Source of the DNA: Phoma sp. XZ068
Lineage: Eukaryota > Ascomycota > Dothideomycetes > Pleosporales > Didymellaceae
Length of the DNA stretch: 64,000 bases
Assembly (NCBI GenBank): GCA_004835665.1
Contig: RBKR01000015.1
Coordinates: 682,001-746,000 of the forward strand
Reading direction: 5' to 3'
Shown here: positions 19,773-31,125 of the stretch, piece after piece
How the letters are laid out: each line of letters starts with the position of its first letter
How positions within the stretch are numbered: position 1 is the first letter of the stretch
Notes under the pieces: model-generated
What the model saw: the letters and a program-made list of their open reading frames with translations, nothing else
Database searches by the model: none
Told to the model about the DNA's origin: nothing
Made by a program: the position numbers and the translations under genes

Positions 19773-20837
19773 GATTTGGTAGGTGACGGCGTAGGGGCAG
19801 TAGGTGATTGGATGGATAGATGGCTGGCTTTAATGACTTGTGTGCGTACTAACAGTGATGATATTGCCAAGTGCTGTTACCGGTCCTCTAAATAGTATCC
19901 TGGGTTCCTTGTCAAACACGGTCCCGTTTGTGAGGCAGGGTGAAGACTATTTACACCACACGTCGTGGGCACAGCGATAAAGCATAGGGCTGGATTTGGC
20001 CTCCATTGTTGAGCTGCTGAAGTTGCGCAATCCGTAGTTGGCTGAATGTGTGCGTGATTGCGAGGCATGGCGATGCACAGGGCTCATCAGCTGAACCCTA
20101 TGCGCCCATTGCGGGACCTTTTCACTGCCCCACAACTGAATCATTGTGCCATACCAGGCCCTTGAGAGGCTATCTGGACCTAGCAGACAGGCTCGGGGAG
20201 CTGGGTGATGATGGCCTGTCAATCTGCGTTGCTCGCGACCAGGAGCGATCTCTGAGTTAGGGCCATCGATGCCCCACAGGACCCACATCTTTTTGACTCG
20301 AAGGGCGCCGCCGAAAGCCATTAGCGTATGGGCTATCTACAGCACTCGTTCGCCTGCAGGGTAGGCCGATCTAGTGCATCTCTGACTGCCTCGTAATCAC
20401 TTCGACTGCATGCGCAGCGCATGGACAGACGAACTACGCTGCGCGCTAGTGACGGGTTCCTTTCTTGATCCTCCACTGTTCAAGGACTTGGTACCCAATT
20501 CTCACCTCAACCCTCCTGCGCGCTACCATTCACCCTTCTCTCATAGCCATATGTACTTACTCGATCTGGCCTCCCCAACATATTTACTTGGCAAATAGCG
20601 ACCGCGCCCTACATGAACTGAGCTGCTGCAGACTGCAATTTTTCCCTCGGTTCATTACGAACACGACCCACGCCCAGATTGAGCGCCTTGCGTGTAGTCT
20701 GTCGCCGTTCACCGTTCGCCCTTCAGAGGACACCAAATAGGGCGTCCTGCAGCCAGGAGAAAGAAGAGTTCGTCCGTCGAAACAAGACCGCTGACTTGCT
20801 CGGCCCCGTCGTCGCCGGGAGGGAAGACAACGTCGAA
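19773..20837. other. Intergenic, 1.06 kb, divergent promoters
   Basis: Separates the start codons of the GNAT gene (minus) and the homeodomain/C2H2 gene (plus). The last 160 bp are open in the frame of the plus-strand gene but contain no ATG. They could be part of an upstream exon or 5' UTR. A CT-rich tract around 20520-20560 is promoter-like. No other gene is seen. Confidence 0.45.
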
Positions 20838-23800
20838 ATGCCTGCCGACCCAGACATGGCCCTGGCCCCGGCCAATGTCGACGATGGTGACGTCGGCTTC
20901 TGGGGCCGACAGCTCTTCATTGATGACCAGTCCCAGCATACCCCAGACAACTTCTTCGTTGACTTCTCATGTATCACCGAAGATGTCCTTCTGCCTTACG
21001 GTCCTACTATTGAGCCACCCGATGTCGGCAGTGATTCCGTGTCGGGACGCCGTGACAAGCTCCGTGGCAACTGCTCTCCCGGAGCTTTCTCTCGCAAGAT
21101 GATCGAGGAGGGACAGTACAAAGGTTACTGCGCCTCTTGCATCACCCCCCAATGCAGGTGCAGCCTTGGTCGCGCATCCGATGCCCACAGCCCACAGGGC
21201 ATAACCATGGACGAGCATCCCAACCTTGCACCTGAAGACATGCCTTCTACCAGTCGTCTGGGTGCCTCCGTCTCTCAAGCCTCCCAGCAGCAGCCTTCGA
21301 TGTCCTCTTCTGCCGAGATAAGCCTCCCAGCTCAAGTTTTTGACAAGGAACGCTCGTCTCCCAAGATCAGCACTCGCTTCTCCAACGAGTCAGTCAAGAT
21401 ACTTAAGAAATGGCTGTACTATCACAGCCGTCACCCTTATCCCAGCGAAGAAGAGAAGGCGATATTGCAGGGTCAGACAGGCCTCAACAGGACCCAGATT
21501 TCCAACTGGCTTGCCAACGCTCGCCGAAGAGGCAAGATCAAACCCACCAAGCCCACCTCCCCTTATGTTCGGAACACCAGGACCGGCCCTATCGACATTC
21601 CCCGCCGCCCTGATACACCTGCCTTTGTGAGCAATACTCGAAACCTGAACCCCCTGGAGCGTTGGGTTGACTCACCCCCCGAAGACGAACCTGCCTCGGT
21701 CTCCGCAATTGCCCAAGCGGTCGCCTTGAAATCGTACACTCCATCGGGGCTGAATAGCCCGTACAGCTTCGCCTTCACCGATAGCGGCTCCAACCGCTCA
21801 TTTCGCAATGCCTCTTCCGCAAGCAGTGCTGGCACTTCCAGTAGTGGCTCCTTCGCTTCAGACTACTTGCGTGGCTCCATCGGTTCCTTCGGCTCCGAGA
21901 GCCAACCGCGCGGCGGCCGCCGTCGCAGGAGGGCCGGTTTCAAGCGCCCGGAGAAGGCCTCCTTAGCGACACCCCTAAAGATATTCCAGTGTACTTTCTG
22001 TACAGAGACCTTTAAGACCAAACACGACTGGCAGAGGCACGAAAAATCGCTACATCTCTCCCTGGAACGTTGGACGTGCGCCCCTGACGGTCCACGGGCC
22101 CTCAATCCCCAGACCAACCAGATCTGTTGTATCTTCTGCGGCGAGGTAGAGCCCAATGACGCCCATATCGAAAGTCACAATCACTCGGCCTGCCTAGAAA
22201 GGTCACCTGAGGAGAGGACATTCTATCGCAAAGATCACCTAACTCAACACCTGAGACTTGTGCACGATGCCAAGTTCCTAGACTGGGTTATGAAGTCCTG
22301 GCAGACCGCTAGTCCTGAGATCCAATCACGCTGCGGTTTCTGCGGGATCGCGATGGATTGCTGGCCAACTCGAGTAGACCATCTTGCGGAGCATTTCAAG
22401 ACGGGTAATACTATGGCTGACTGGAAAGGCGATTGGGGGTTCGACGCCCCCGTGCTCGACATGCTCGAGAATTTCATTCCCCCATGTATGTAACCCTTTA
22501 ACATCTCGTGTACCGGTTGAGACAAATTCTGACTTGTTATGCATTCATATAGATCTTATCGAGAATGAACGCCGATCTCCGTTCCCCTTCATTGCTAGCG
22601 GTGGGCCAGTCGATACCCCTAGGAATGCCTTCGAATTGATAAAGCTTGAATTAGACTATTTCTCCATCAACTACGAGGACAGGACAGGCACTCTGCCGTG
22701 CGATGATGTGTTGCAGCTCGAGGCCTGTCGTATTATTTTTGCCTCCGAAATCTTGTCTGTCCAGGGCATCTCGGCCAAGTTCTCTTGGCTACGTGACCTC
22801 TTGATGGTCTCTGAGGACATCACTTGTAAAGCCCAGCTGGGTCCTATGCGTCAAGGGACTGAGAACAAACTATCCATCCTTAAGATTGATGGAGAGGATA
22901 ACTTGTTTGAGCTATGCCCGCTTGAGCACCAGCTCCGTGAGTTCGTGTGGACAAAGACCTTGCAAGGTCTAAATATTATGGACGATGAGCTCCAGCAGGA
23001 GGCATGTTGTATCATTCGCCGTATCGAACATGTTACAACGACACCGTCCAGTTTTATAGCCAATTGGCTAGTCAGGCTCATTACTTCCTCTACCACCTGG
23101 TTGGCCAACTTTCGTCAGCGCGCTCACCTTCCGAGGACTGATGGCATGGGTGGCTTCAACTTTCGCTCAGCGGATGCGAACCTTATCGACTCCACCACCT
23201 TCAACTCCAGCAAAATGGGATGGACCCTGGCGGAGGATATAATCACGCAGCAAGCCGAGAGTGTTAAGCCCTCAGAGGACGACTTCCAGTGCCATCCTCT
23301 TATCATGCATGGATTAAACGATGGCGGGAACCAGACGGCCGCGAACAACATCGAGTGGCCCAATGCATCTAAGCAGCGCCATACCCAGAACTTGAATGAG
23401 ACAGATACATGCTTCACTAGTGTCAATCAACGCCCGGCGATATGCCAGGTTCAATGCCAGCAGTTTGATGCGGTGCCACGGACGAAACCTGCTAGGGTAA
23501 TATCGGGAGGATGTTCAGAGATGATCCCTGCCGCAGTTGCAGCCTTCCTCAGTGGACCGTCGGGACAGGCGGGCAAACAGGGGGCATTCTTCTTGACCGA
23601 TGCCAACTGTTACCGTCGCCTCGCCCGCGAGTTGACACGCTTCATCGCGTCCAGCATGTCACCCAACAATCCAAACCGTCATGTACCGACTGACGCCGAG
23701 ATCCAGCACCAGGCCCGATGGATTTTGTTTGATGAGTAAGCGCCACAGGACACCTGATCATATATCCTTACTGACCATTCTCCAGTGATGACCCCTGGAA

Positions 23801-24524
23801 CCAGACCGCCGCTGATAACGCTGAGTGGCTCTTGCGATTCAAGCGCGATGCTGGTATCCTTCCCCCAGGCCCTGGTCTCTTCCTAAACACAATTTCATGG
23901 AACATTTCCCAGGGCGGTACGGGATTCGCTCCTCCATATGCCTTTCCCTGCAAGAGAATGTTGCACGCTGCTTCGACCGCTCCGACCTTAAGCAGCATCT
24001 CTTACGACACGAATGCGTCGCCCGCCACGACTGCGTCCACCGTGCCCGTCAACCTGACCAACAGTAGTTCGAGTTCTTCCGGCTCTAACAAGGTTGAAGT
24101 CTTCGTGCACGATAACATCAAGCCCTTTGAGACCAACCAAGCCGCGTTGGACAAGTATCTTAAGACATTCGCGTCCCGCTATACGCGCCCTGCTAGCGTC
24201 TTTTGCTCGCGCGAGCTCGAGACCGGCCTCGTCAGCTATGTCAAGGCCGAAATTGACCGCGGCGCCGGCTTCCCCTCAGACGAGGCGCTTAAGCTGCGCG
24301 GCCGCCAGATTCTGGATACTGAGGAGACGGCCGCCGAAGACTCAAGTCTTCTCGAAAAGTTCAAGATGTGGGTCACAACGCTGCTCAGCCATCCGAAAGA
24401 GCAGCAACGTGTGACCATATCCTCGGCCTTACCCTGCGATGACAGCATGAATTTGATCGATGCGGAGATAGACAGCACCCTCGCCGATATGAGCTACGAC
24501 ATGATGGTTGACATGACCCTCTGA
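20838..24524 (+). CDS. Homeodomain plus C2H2 zinc-finger transcription factor, three exons, 1189 aa
   Basis: Exons 20838-22485, 22553-23735 and 23786-24524 join in frame (introns GTATGT...ATAG and GTAAGC...CCAG). Residues about 180-235 form a homeodomain of the TALE/KN type: STRFSNESVKILKKWLYYH, then HPYPSEEEK and ISNWLANARRRGK, the recognition helix with invariant W, N and R. After a Ser/Gly-rich linker and a basic GGRRRRRAGFKRP, C2H2-type fingers follow: FQCTFCTETFKTKHDWQRH at about residue 383, then less regular CCIFCGEVEPNDAH and CGFCGIAMDCWPTRVDH. Fungal factors with this pairing are known across Pezizomycotina, mostly uncharacterised. The C-terminal 650 residues are helical and Ser/Asn-rich with no known domain, although three segments repeat a pattern ending in an acidic-E-L-x-A-R-I/L unit (ELIKLELDYF, LELEACRIIF, AEIQHQARWILF). 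It should be nuclear. The start is the first ATG of the frame. Confidence 0.85.
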
Positions 24525-25485
24525 GGTTTCGCTGGGGCCTAAGGTAGGCTAAGGGAGCACTTAAAATGACAAACAGGAAGCTGGTCAGGAATGGAGGATG
24601 CAAGCTGCACATGAAGGATGAGGTGTTCTTGATTAGTGGTTAAGGGAAGACCACAGCAGTCATCTAGCCAGGCAACCATACATGCACTTTGCACGCTTCC
24701 ACTATATTTCTAAAATACAAAGTAATGCTGTAATAAATTATATAACGTTCAAGTTGCTTATCAAGTAGCTAGCTACCATGTTTGAAGTAACTGAAATTGT
24801 TGCCCTCGCCAGGCTCGAGAATTGGGCGGAAGACGTTAATCACCAACATTGACTAGCATCCACTAATCGCAGGTGTTCCTGTAATTTCAAAAGTCGCGCA
24901 CAGTAAGGACTGCATGTGCTCAAGACATTCAAGGAAAGTACCCTGAGATACCAACACGGGGTATTCTACCTGATATCCACGCAGGGTAAAATACATAGCA
25001 GAAAGACCATTAAATGCGCCACATAAGTGGTACAAAATAACACAGGGTGTATAATTTAATATTATTGTAGTGCTTTATTATAGTTGTATATTTTCTACCA
25101 TCTAGCCACTCTATTTACAAGATATGTAGATAGAAGAGATAAGATTAAGATAGGATAGAGATGCCATAGGAGGGATAAGATGAAGTAGGAAACAAGAGAC
25201 CGAGACGGCTTATGACCGGCGAGGGGAGGCAACATATATATATAGTTTCTAGCTACTAAGCCTTATTATATAGTGTTTACCTCTAGGTTCAGGGTATTAG
25301 TATAAAGTATACTACTACCTAGGCTGATTTATACAGCATGTGTACCCTGGTAAAGCTGAGCGCAAGCTGTGCGCAAGCAGAGCGTGAGCTGTCCGCAAGT
25401 TGCCTATGCGCTTCTTCGCTTTGACTCGGTACATCTACCAAGTAATCGCTAGAACCTGGGCTAGGGAACTTGTGGTTACCATGGT
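24525..25485. other. AT-rich intergenic, 961 bp
   Basis: Convergent region between the homeodomain gene and the NmrA-like gene. From about 24680 to 25330 it is strongly AT-rich with TATATA runs, as in RIP-degraded or spacer DNA. At 25358-25401 two imperfect 22-bp tandem units (GAGCGCAAGCTGTGCGCAAGC-like) occur. No gene is visible. Confidence 0.45.
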
Positions 25486-26430
25486 CTAGTGCAGCAACAT
25501 CGCCAAAATGTCAGCAGGCGTCTTCTTTGGTGCAACAAGCTCTAGTATCTCCTTGCTCGTTGTCTCCGCCTTACACAGCCCTTCCCAACCTGTCACTGGA
25601 GCATGTCTAATTGACATGATGACGTTACGTGATTCCTGCGGCGACGCAGAAACCAAATACTCCAAGAAAGACAAGTCCTTGAAGCTGACATCCTCAACCT
25701 TAGCTTTAATGTGATCTTCCACCAACTTGACTATCTGGTTTCCAGTAATATCCTCGGGCCCATTGAGGTTGTACTTGCGCCTGTTGTGGGAGGAAATGTC
25801 GTCCTGGAGCAGTAGATGTGCCGCAACAACGCCGACCTCATGGGGGTCTATGACTCCAACCGGCGCATCTGGGTTTGCCATCAACCGGAGGGTGCCTTGT
25901 TTTTCACCATTGCGAACTTTCTTGATAAGTTCAGCGGCAGGGCTCATCCAGAGAGTCGAAAACACATTGGGCTGCAGTGACGTCCACTGTAATTTCTCGA
26001 ATGCAGGCGATTCCAGCATGGTCTCGATCGCCCAGTGTGTGCGGGGGTAGTATGCATCGCAATCCGGCTTGACATTTGCCGCTGTTGTCGAGATGCGCAC
26101 AACGTACTCGACGCCTGCGCGGAGTGCTGCAAGGTGAAATGTGGATTCCTCGGCGAATTGATTTGGCTGATTGTGTGAGGCGATGAAAGCTCGAACAACT
26201 TGATGTTCGCGCAGCCACTCGGATGTGATTTCGGTCCAGTTTTGCTCAATAACCTCGACACTAGGAAGCCTGGAGAGCTGTTGTGCTGCAGGACTGTTCG
26301 AAGAACGCGTCAGAGCAAGGATGCGATGTTTGGAAAACCTCGGGCTCTTTTGGAGGAGGTTCGAGAGAGTCTCAACAACGCCGCCACCGGTATTGCCGGT
26401 TGCACCAACAATGAGGAAAGACGTTGACAT
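25486..26430 (-). CDS. NmrA-like NAD(P)-binding oxidoreductase, 314 aa
   Basis: A single-exon frame with ATG at 26430. The N-terminus FLIVGATGNTGGGVVETL is the glycine-rich dinucleotide loop (GxxGxxG) of atypical short-chain dehydrogenases in the NmrA/isoflavone-reductase group. LALTRSSNS is the second strand, with the Arg that favours NADP. Further conserved pieces are VRAFIASHNQ, VVRISTTAANV, YYPRTHWAIETML, WTSLQPNVFSTLWM and the late GPEDITGNQIVKLVEDHI. Members act either as NAD(P)-dependent reductases of secondary metabolites or as redox-sensing regulators such as NmrA. The usual SDR Tyr-x3-Lys is not evident, but YYPRTHW occupies the comparable place. No signal peptide, so probably cytosolic. 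There is no pathway neighbour that tells the substrate. Confidence 0.82.
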   Translation of the reverse strand: MSTSFLIVGATGNTGGGVVETLSNLLQKSPRFSKHRILALTRSSNSPAAQQLSRLPSVEVIEQNWTEITSEWLREHQVVRAFIASHNQPNQFAEESTFHLAALRAGVEYVVRISTTAANVKPDCDAYYPRTHWAIETMLESPAFEKLQWTSLQPNVFSTLWMSPAAELIKKVRNGEKQGTLRLMANPDAPVGVIDPHEVGVVAAHLLLQDDISSHNRRKYNLNGPEDITGNQIVKLVEDHIKAKVEDVSFKDLSFLEYLVSASPQESRNVIMSIRHAPVTGWEGLCKAETTSKEILELVAPKKTPADILAMLLH

Positions 26431-27030
26431 TATGATAAAGGGAAATTTAGATCAAAGAGATGATACTCTTGTTTAGAATGAAATAGGAATGATATTGAGG
26501 CAGAAGTAAAGTGTTGGGAAAGTAGGTGCAATTTATACTAAATTAGTAATACTTTTGCACACAAATATTTCGTCCGAACAACAATTTATAAGCAAAAAGA
26601 TTAGCAAATATAACTATATCATGTAAGCGTAGTGCGACGCTATAACGCCTTATGTTAATCTAGCGGAAGAAAATTGACCGCTAACGCCTGCTGCCGCCAT
26701 GTAACAGTCGACAAAGTGACCAGTCTGGTATAGTGCCGACTCCCTGTATAGATATACATACGCTGCCTATAGTTGCTCATCAAGCTGTCCTTTCGTTCGC
26801 AGATTTTTCAACAGCTTCCACGAAATTAGATTGCCCGCATAAGCCGCGTTAGCTGCGCTACGTTATAGGCTGTCGACGTCACCATGACACTCAGGATCAC
26901 AATATTTGTAGACAGCCTGCGCAAATTGTCCGAGGGCGTTATCGTGTACGTGACGGAGCTCCCCAATTACCTCCAACCCTAGGGCTCTACCATCTATCGG
27001 ACGTTCTATGGGTCCGGATCTGGTCAACAA
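26431..27030. other. AT-rich intergenic, 600 bp
   Basis: Promoter region of the NmrA-like gene followed by AT-rich spacer leading into the first relic of the unknown duplicated family. No intact gene is seen. Confidence 0.4.
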
Positions 27031-27493
27031 TGAGACAAACTGCTCCAGAATATCACCAATGGTATAAAGGAACGACTCAGAGCGCACAAAGTACCACAAG
27101 AAGACTTATTCATAATTACCAAAGCAGAGGAACTCTTTAAACTAGATGCTCGCTCAGAATCTACGGCCTTGGACGGCCTAAGGCCGGAAGAAGTACGGCA
27201 GCTTTACCACGAGGATAAGAGGCTAGACGATGAACATAGGTAAGGACCCATGGCGAGTCTTTATCCTAGCTGATCCAGAGCTGTTGGCGAACCCTGACCT
27301 TAACATGGTTCAAATGTGTAGCAGCAGATTACGACGCTGCTGCTTGCGTGCCAAAGCGAGCTTTGGTCCACAGCGTTACATTGGGTGGTTAAGAGTACAT
27401 TCTAGAAATGTTTTGACCCTATGGTTTCAACTGGAGATTTATTTCTTCGAAAAAGTCGGCAATCACACAGCTGGTGGCCCTGGCTCGTGGTGA
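27031..27493 (+). pseudogene. Decayed copy A of an unknown gene family (pair with 30540-31125)
   Basis: Translating the plus strand in pieces gives protein-like sequence that matches the relic at 30540-31125. Examples are DKLLQNI, LFKLDARSESTALDGL (the other copy has LFNLDTRSEPTLLTGL), FILADPELLANPDLN (versus FILADEEVLMKPDLA) and RYIGWL...LWFQLEI...NHT (versus RYFGWI...LWFMLEV...NHT). The pieces lie in different frames. The frame changes between about 27226 and 27240 (a stop follows the DDEH stretch at 27241), again near 27308, and back near 27350; TGA interrupts the upstream part at 27031. The ancestral protein was at least 180 residues. I do not recognise the family and propose no function. 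The damage differs from that in copy B, so each decayed on its own. Confidence 0.6.
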
Positions 27494-28518
27494 AACCCAG
27501 ACGATTGCTAATGGGCCATGTCTAAGCCGTAGCTCATCACTGTAGTGCCTTATAAAAATGTAGCAGAGTTGCTTTGCAAACCGATGTTTATGTGTCATAA
27601 TCGTGGTATCTGTAATCAAAATCTGCTGGATGTAGAAGGTGAGAAGGGTGATTCTGTACATTGGTGGCAGTCACCAACCAATGCTCGATGGAGAGACGTG
27701 CAAACAAACTTTTGATAATGTAACATGCTATCACGATATACACTACAGCAGCAGCCTATTTTTGGGGCGAGAGACCGTTGCATTTTCCCACACCTACGCC
27801 GCTATCCGACGAGACTGATGTGAAGATGTTGAGATCTCTCACGGCCCTATGACCAGCGTGTCCTGTCAAATCAGTCACCATGCGTGTCGCAGAACTCCCA
27901 ATACAGCTGGGCATCGCGGGTTGTGCGGTACGGACACGACGATTATCATGGCGCGACAATCAAGTTTTTGGAAAGTGCAATATCACGTTGTTCATGCTTG
28001 ATGCCGTACCTGTATTAGACTAGGGTGAAGCTAACCAAATCCACGTTTCAAAAGCTCGTACGCGTTCAATTTCCCCGCAACAATTCAGCCGCCGGACGGA
28101 ATGAAGACATGACGCACCAAGCATTTCCAAGCCCTGTTAGCCATGCTTGATAAAAGCTTGACCTTGGCCGCAACAGCGGGAGATCTAAAACGCGAGGTTG
28201 GCAAATCACATAGATTAAAATGGCGGATGAAACAACGCTTGGACGATCTCGTCCTGTTATAAATTGACGTTTCATTGCACGATCAAATCTCCAATAACTG
28301 GACTGGAGGAGAAATTGCGCACCGAGGTGAACATCACAAGCGCCATAAATTAAAAGATCGAGCCAGGCCCTAGCATTAGGTAGTGGCTGCAGTCATGGGT
28401 ATAATTGACTACGATGCATTTTACATATAATGGCTCGCAGTCAGGTCGATCCTACTGTGATTAGTCTCTTCTGGTGTCAATTCCGAATGTGAAAGCCTTG
28501 TTCAAAACCAAAGTCATT
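27494..28518. other. Intergenic, 1.03 kb
   Basis: Spacer and promoter region upstream of the polygalacturonase. Short frames only. A TATAATGG-like AT stretch lies about 90 bp before the start codon. No gene is seen. Confidence 0.45.
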
Positions 28519-29880
28519 ATGCCCAGGTCCATCCTTGCTGCCTTGAGCGGGGCTCTACTTGCTAAAAGCCTACTTGCCGCCCCAACAGCATCTTCATGCA
28601 TAGCAACGGATTACAGCCAAGTGTCTGCTGTCGTTGCTTCGTGTACTGAAATAACCCTTAGCAACATTGCGGTTCCCGCTGGGAGCCAGCTTGACCTCAC
28701 AAAAGTGAAACCTAGCACTACCGTGACCTTTGCTGGGACGACGGTAAGTTAGTGCTCTGCCATCGCTGCTTACTATGGGATTACGCTAAACTACGCTGTC
28801 TCAGACATTCGGCTTCAAAGCTTGGGAGAGCCCTCTCATTTTGATTGGAGGTACTGATTTCCACATCACTGCTGCATCCGGGGCCGTCATTGACGGAAAT
28901 GGAGCGGCTTGGTGGGATGGACAAGGCGACAACGGCGTTCAGAAGTATGAACTCTCTATACTGTTCGTGTTGTTGTGCACAACTAAAATATTGCAGACCG
29001 GGCCACTTCATCCAGGTCAAAGCCGCTGGCACTCACTCGCTCATTGAGAATCTTGTGATCAAGAACTATCCTGCTCATGGTTTTACGCTGGGAGGGTCGA
29101 ACTTGGTAGTCAAGCATGTCACCTTGGACAATTCAGCTGGTAATGCTCCGAACAGTCTATCAGGAGGGAAGCCTGCTGCGCATAAGTATGCTACAAGCCG
29201 CCTTTTACGTTGAGTGTCAAATCTAATGAAATGCTAGCACGGACGGCTTCAATGTGAAAGCCACAAATGTACTTCTCCAAGACATCACTGTAATCAATCA
29301 AGACGATTGCGTTGCCGTCAGCGGAGGCGCTGGCAACGTAACCGTGAGAAACGCGTCCTGTGACGGTTCTCATGGCTTATCAATTGGAAGTGTCGGCAGT
29401 ACGTTCTCCTGAGCCAAGACTCCGCAGTTGACTGATCGAGCCAGGTGATACAACCATCAAGGACGTCTTTTTCTACGACTCCACAGTCAAGAACAGTCAG
29501 AACGGGGTTCGCATTAAAACGGTCTCCGGAGCAACAAACAGCGTGGTCCAAAATGTTGTTTTCCAGAACATCAAGCTATCCAACATTAGTAATTTTGGAA
29601 TTGTAAGTAGCAACAAGGCTAGTCGGACGTTCAACTATCGAGTTAACCTATTTTCAAGGTTATTGAACAAGATTACCTTAACGGCGGCCCATCAGGCACA
29701 GCCACCAATGGGGTCAAAGTCCAGAACGTGGCATTTAACGCTGTTACCGGTACTGTTACTTCCAAGGCCAAGGATTACTATATTCTCTGTGGTAGTGGTA
29801 GCTGCTCGAACATCACCTTCTCAAATGTGAAGGTTACCGGTGGTACTGGTGATAGCTGTAACTTTGGAAAGCTTTGTTAG
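28519..29880 (+). CDS. Secreted endopolygalacturonase, GH28, six exons, 364 aa
   Basis: Exons 28519-28743, 28805-28944, 28997-29185, 29238-29398, 29445-29602 and 29659-29880 join in frame; all introns are 46-62 nt. Residues 1-20 (MPRSILAALSGALLAKSLLA) form a signal peptide. The parallel beta-helix core carries the GH28 active-site set: NTDGF, QDDCVAV (the catalytic aspartates), GSHGLSIGS (His) and RIKT (substrate-binding Arg/Lys). The usual GGHG appears as GSHG. Four conserved C-terminal cysteines (ILCGSGSC, GDSCNFGKLC) are present. The enzyme cleaves alpha-1,4 bonds of polygalacturonic acid in plant cell walls, outside the cell. Length equals that of typical fungal endo-enzymes. It stands between two decayed copies of one unknown gene, in a spacer-rich setting, as accessory plant-interaction genes often do. 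Confidence 0.92.
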
Positions 29881-30539
29881 TAAGCTGAAATACAAGTTTA
29901 ATAACTGTCTGCGGACAAGTACAAGACCGCACAAAAGCCCCCTTTATAGACTTCTCCTAGTATGACCTAGGTATCGCTTAGCTAGCTTAGTTGCAATTAC
30001 CCTGAACTTTGTATATAGCGGTCTTTCGGGCTCTGTACTTGGAAGTGTTAGGAAAGATAATCAAACAAGGGTTTTTTAAAGTAGTATTAAGATGGTGTGT
30101 GCAAAGTTAAATCATCCCGACGGTATTTTCCTGCGCAGTTATACCTTAGGGTATGTTAACGAAAGCCATATGCTTTACTAACAACTACCCACTGTTGTAT
30201 GTTTTCGGTTTTAATCTAGCTTTTTTTTAAATCACTTAACCACAAATACTCTGTACTGAGAAGTAGATTCTGTTTATCTGTTACGCATTTCTAAGTCTAA
30301 GCGTTGCTTGTAGTTGGCACTACATTCATACTGAGGTAGCTTAGTGCCCTAATTGAGAATACATCAACGGACTGGAATTATTACAGAAAAAAAACATCTC
30401 TCAACGACTAATCTGATCCGTGACCCCCATGTATTATGATGTGTACTAGTTCCCTAATAGCTTCGATAACCTGGTCGCATCTTCGCCTCGGACTTAATAC
30501 ACAACCTTCCGCGGCTACGCACGACAGCTAATCGTGGCT
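29881..30539. other. Intergenic, 659 bp, with a 5S fragment
   Basis: 3' UTR of the polygalacturonase, then AT-rich spacer. It contains an 18-nt match to the 3' end of 5S rRNA (30188-30205) and one ACCTAGGT palindrome at 29965. No gene is seen. Confidence 0.45.
30188..30205 (+). repeat. 3'-terminal fragment of a 5S rRNA gene
   Basis: CCCACTGTTGTATGTTTT equals the last nucleotides of the intact 5S copies plus the start of their T-run. No 5S sequence is recognisable before it. It is a short relic, possibly the scar of a truncated 5S copy or an insertion. Confidence 0.55.
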
Positions 30540-31125
30540 TGGGTTCTGATACTCAACATGGGCACCTACAGAGGAGCGAAGGTTTACGTTGGGACAAGCT
30601 ACTCAACGGGATCATTAAGGGCGCAGGGGATGACCTGGACGAACAGGAGGGAGCAGATGACGTTTTTTTTTCGCAATACTAAGTTGAGGGCGCTATTCAA
30701 CCTTGATACCCGTTCCGAACCCACGTTATTGACTGGACTGACGTTGGAGCAAGCCCGCCGAATCTACGCAGAGGGGATTGGAGGTCAGGCAATGAACGCA
30801 GACATTGACCCTCCATTTTGCAGTTTTATCCTCGCAGATGAGGAGGTGTTAATGAAGCCCGACCTCGCCACAATTAAGATTGTAGCAGCTGAATACAAAG
30901 CGCCTGGTTTCGTCTTATGCAATTGGACAGCCGGCCCATAACGCTACTTTGGGTGGATTACAATGCCCGCATCGGAGATTATATATCTGTGGTTTATGTT
31001 GGAGGTTTCCTTGCTAGAAGAAATCACCAATCACACCAAAGTTGGGGGCTTGGGGCATTCTGGGACCCGCATCTTTTATGAAAACATGTTACATTGTGTT
31101 GCCAGATATGGCACGGTGTAACATC
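30540..31125 (+). pseudogene. Decayed copy B of the unknown duplicated family
   Basis: This is the better-preserved partner of the relic at 27031-27493. One frame runs from about 30664 (FRNTKLRALFNLDTRSE) through LEQARRIYAEGIGGQAMNAD, FCSFILADEEVLMKPDLA and IVAAEYKAPGF to WTAGP. It then meets TAA at 30939-30941 exactly where copy A has CAG for Gln, and continues in the same frame with RYFGWITMPASEIIYLWFML and NHTKVGGLG to a stop near 31122. Upstream, the matching DKLLNG part lies in another frame, so a length change in the run of nine T at about 30662-30670 is the likely second lesion. The stop is one C-to-T step from Gln (CAA). No function is recognised. Confidence 0.62.

Noticed and set aside
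19067..19870. 267-codon minus frame overlapping the GNAT gene
   Set aside because: Ser/Pro/Thr/Arg-rich reading of the GNAT exon in the wrong frame; the GNAT frame has the recognisable motifs.
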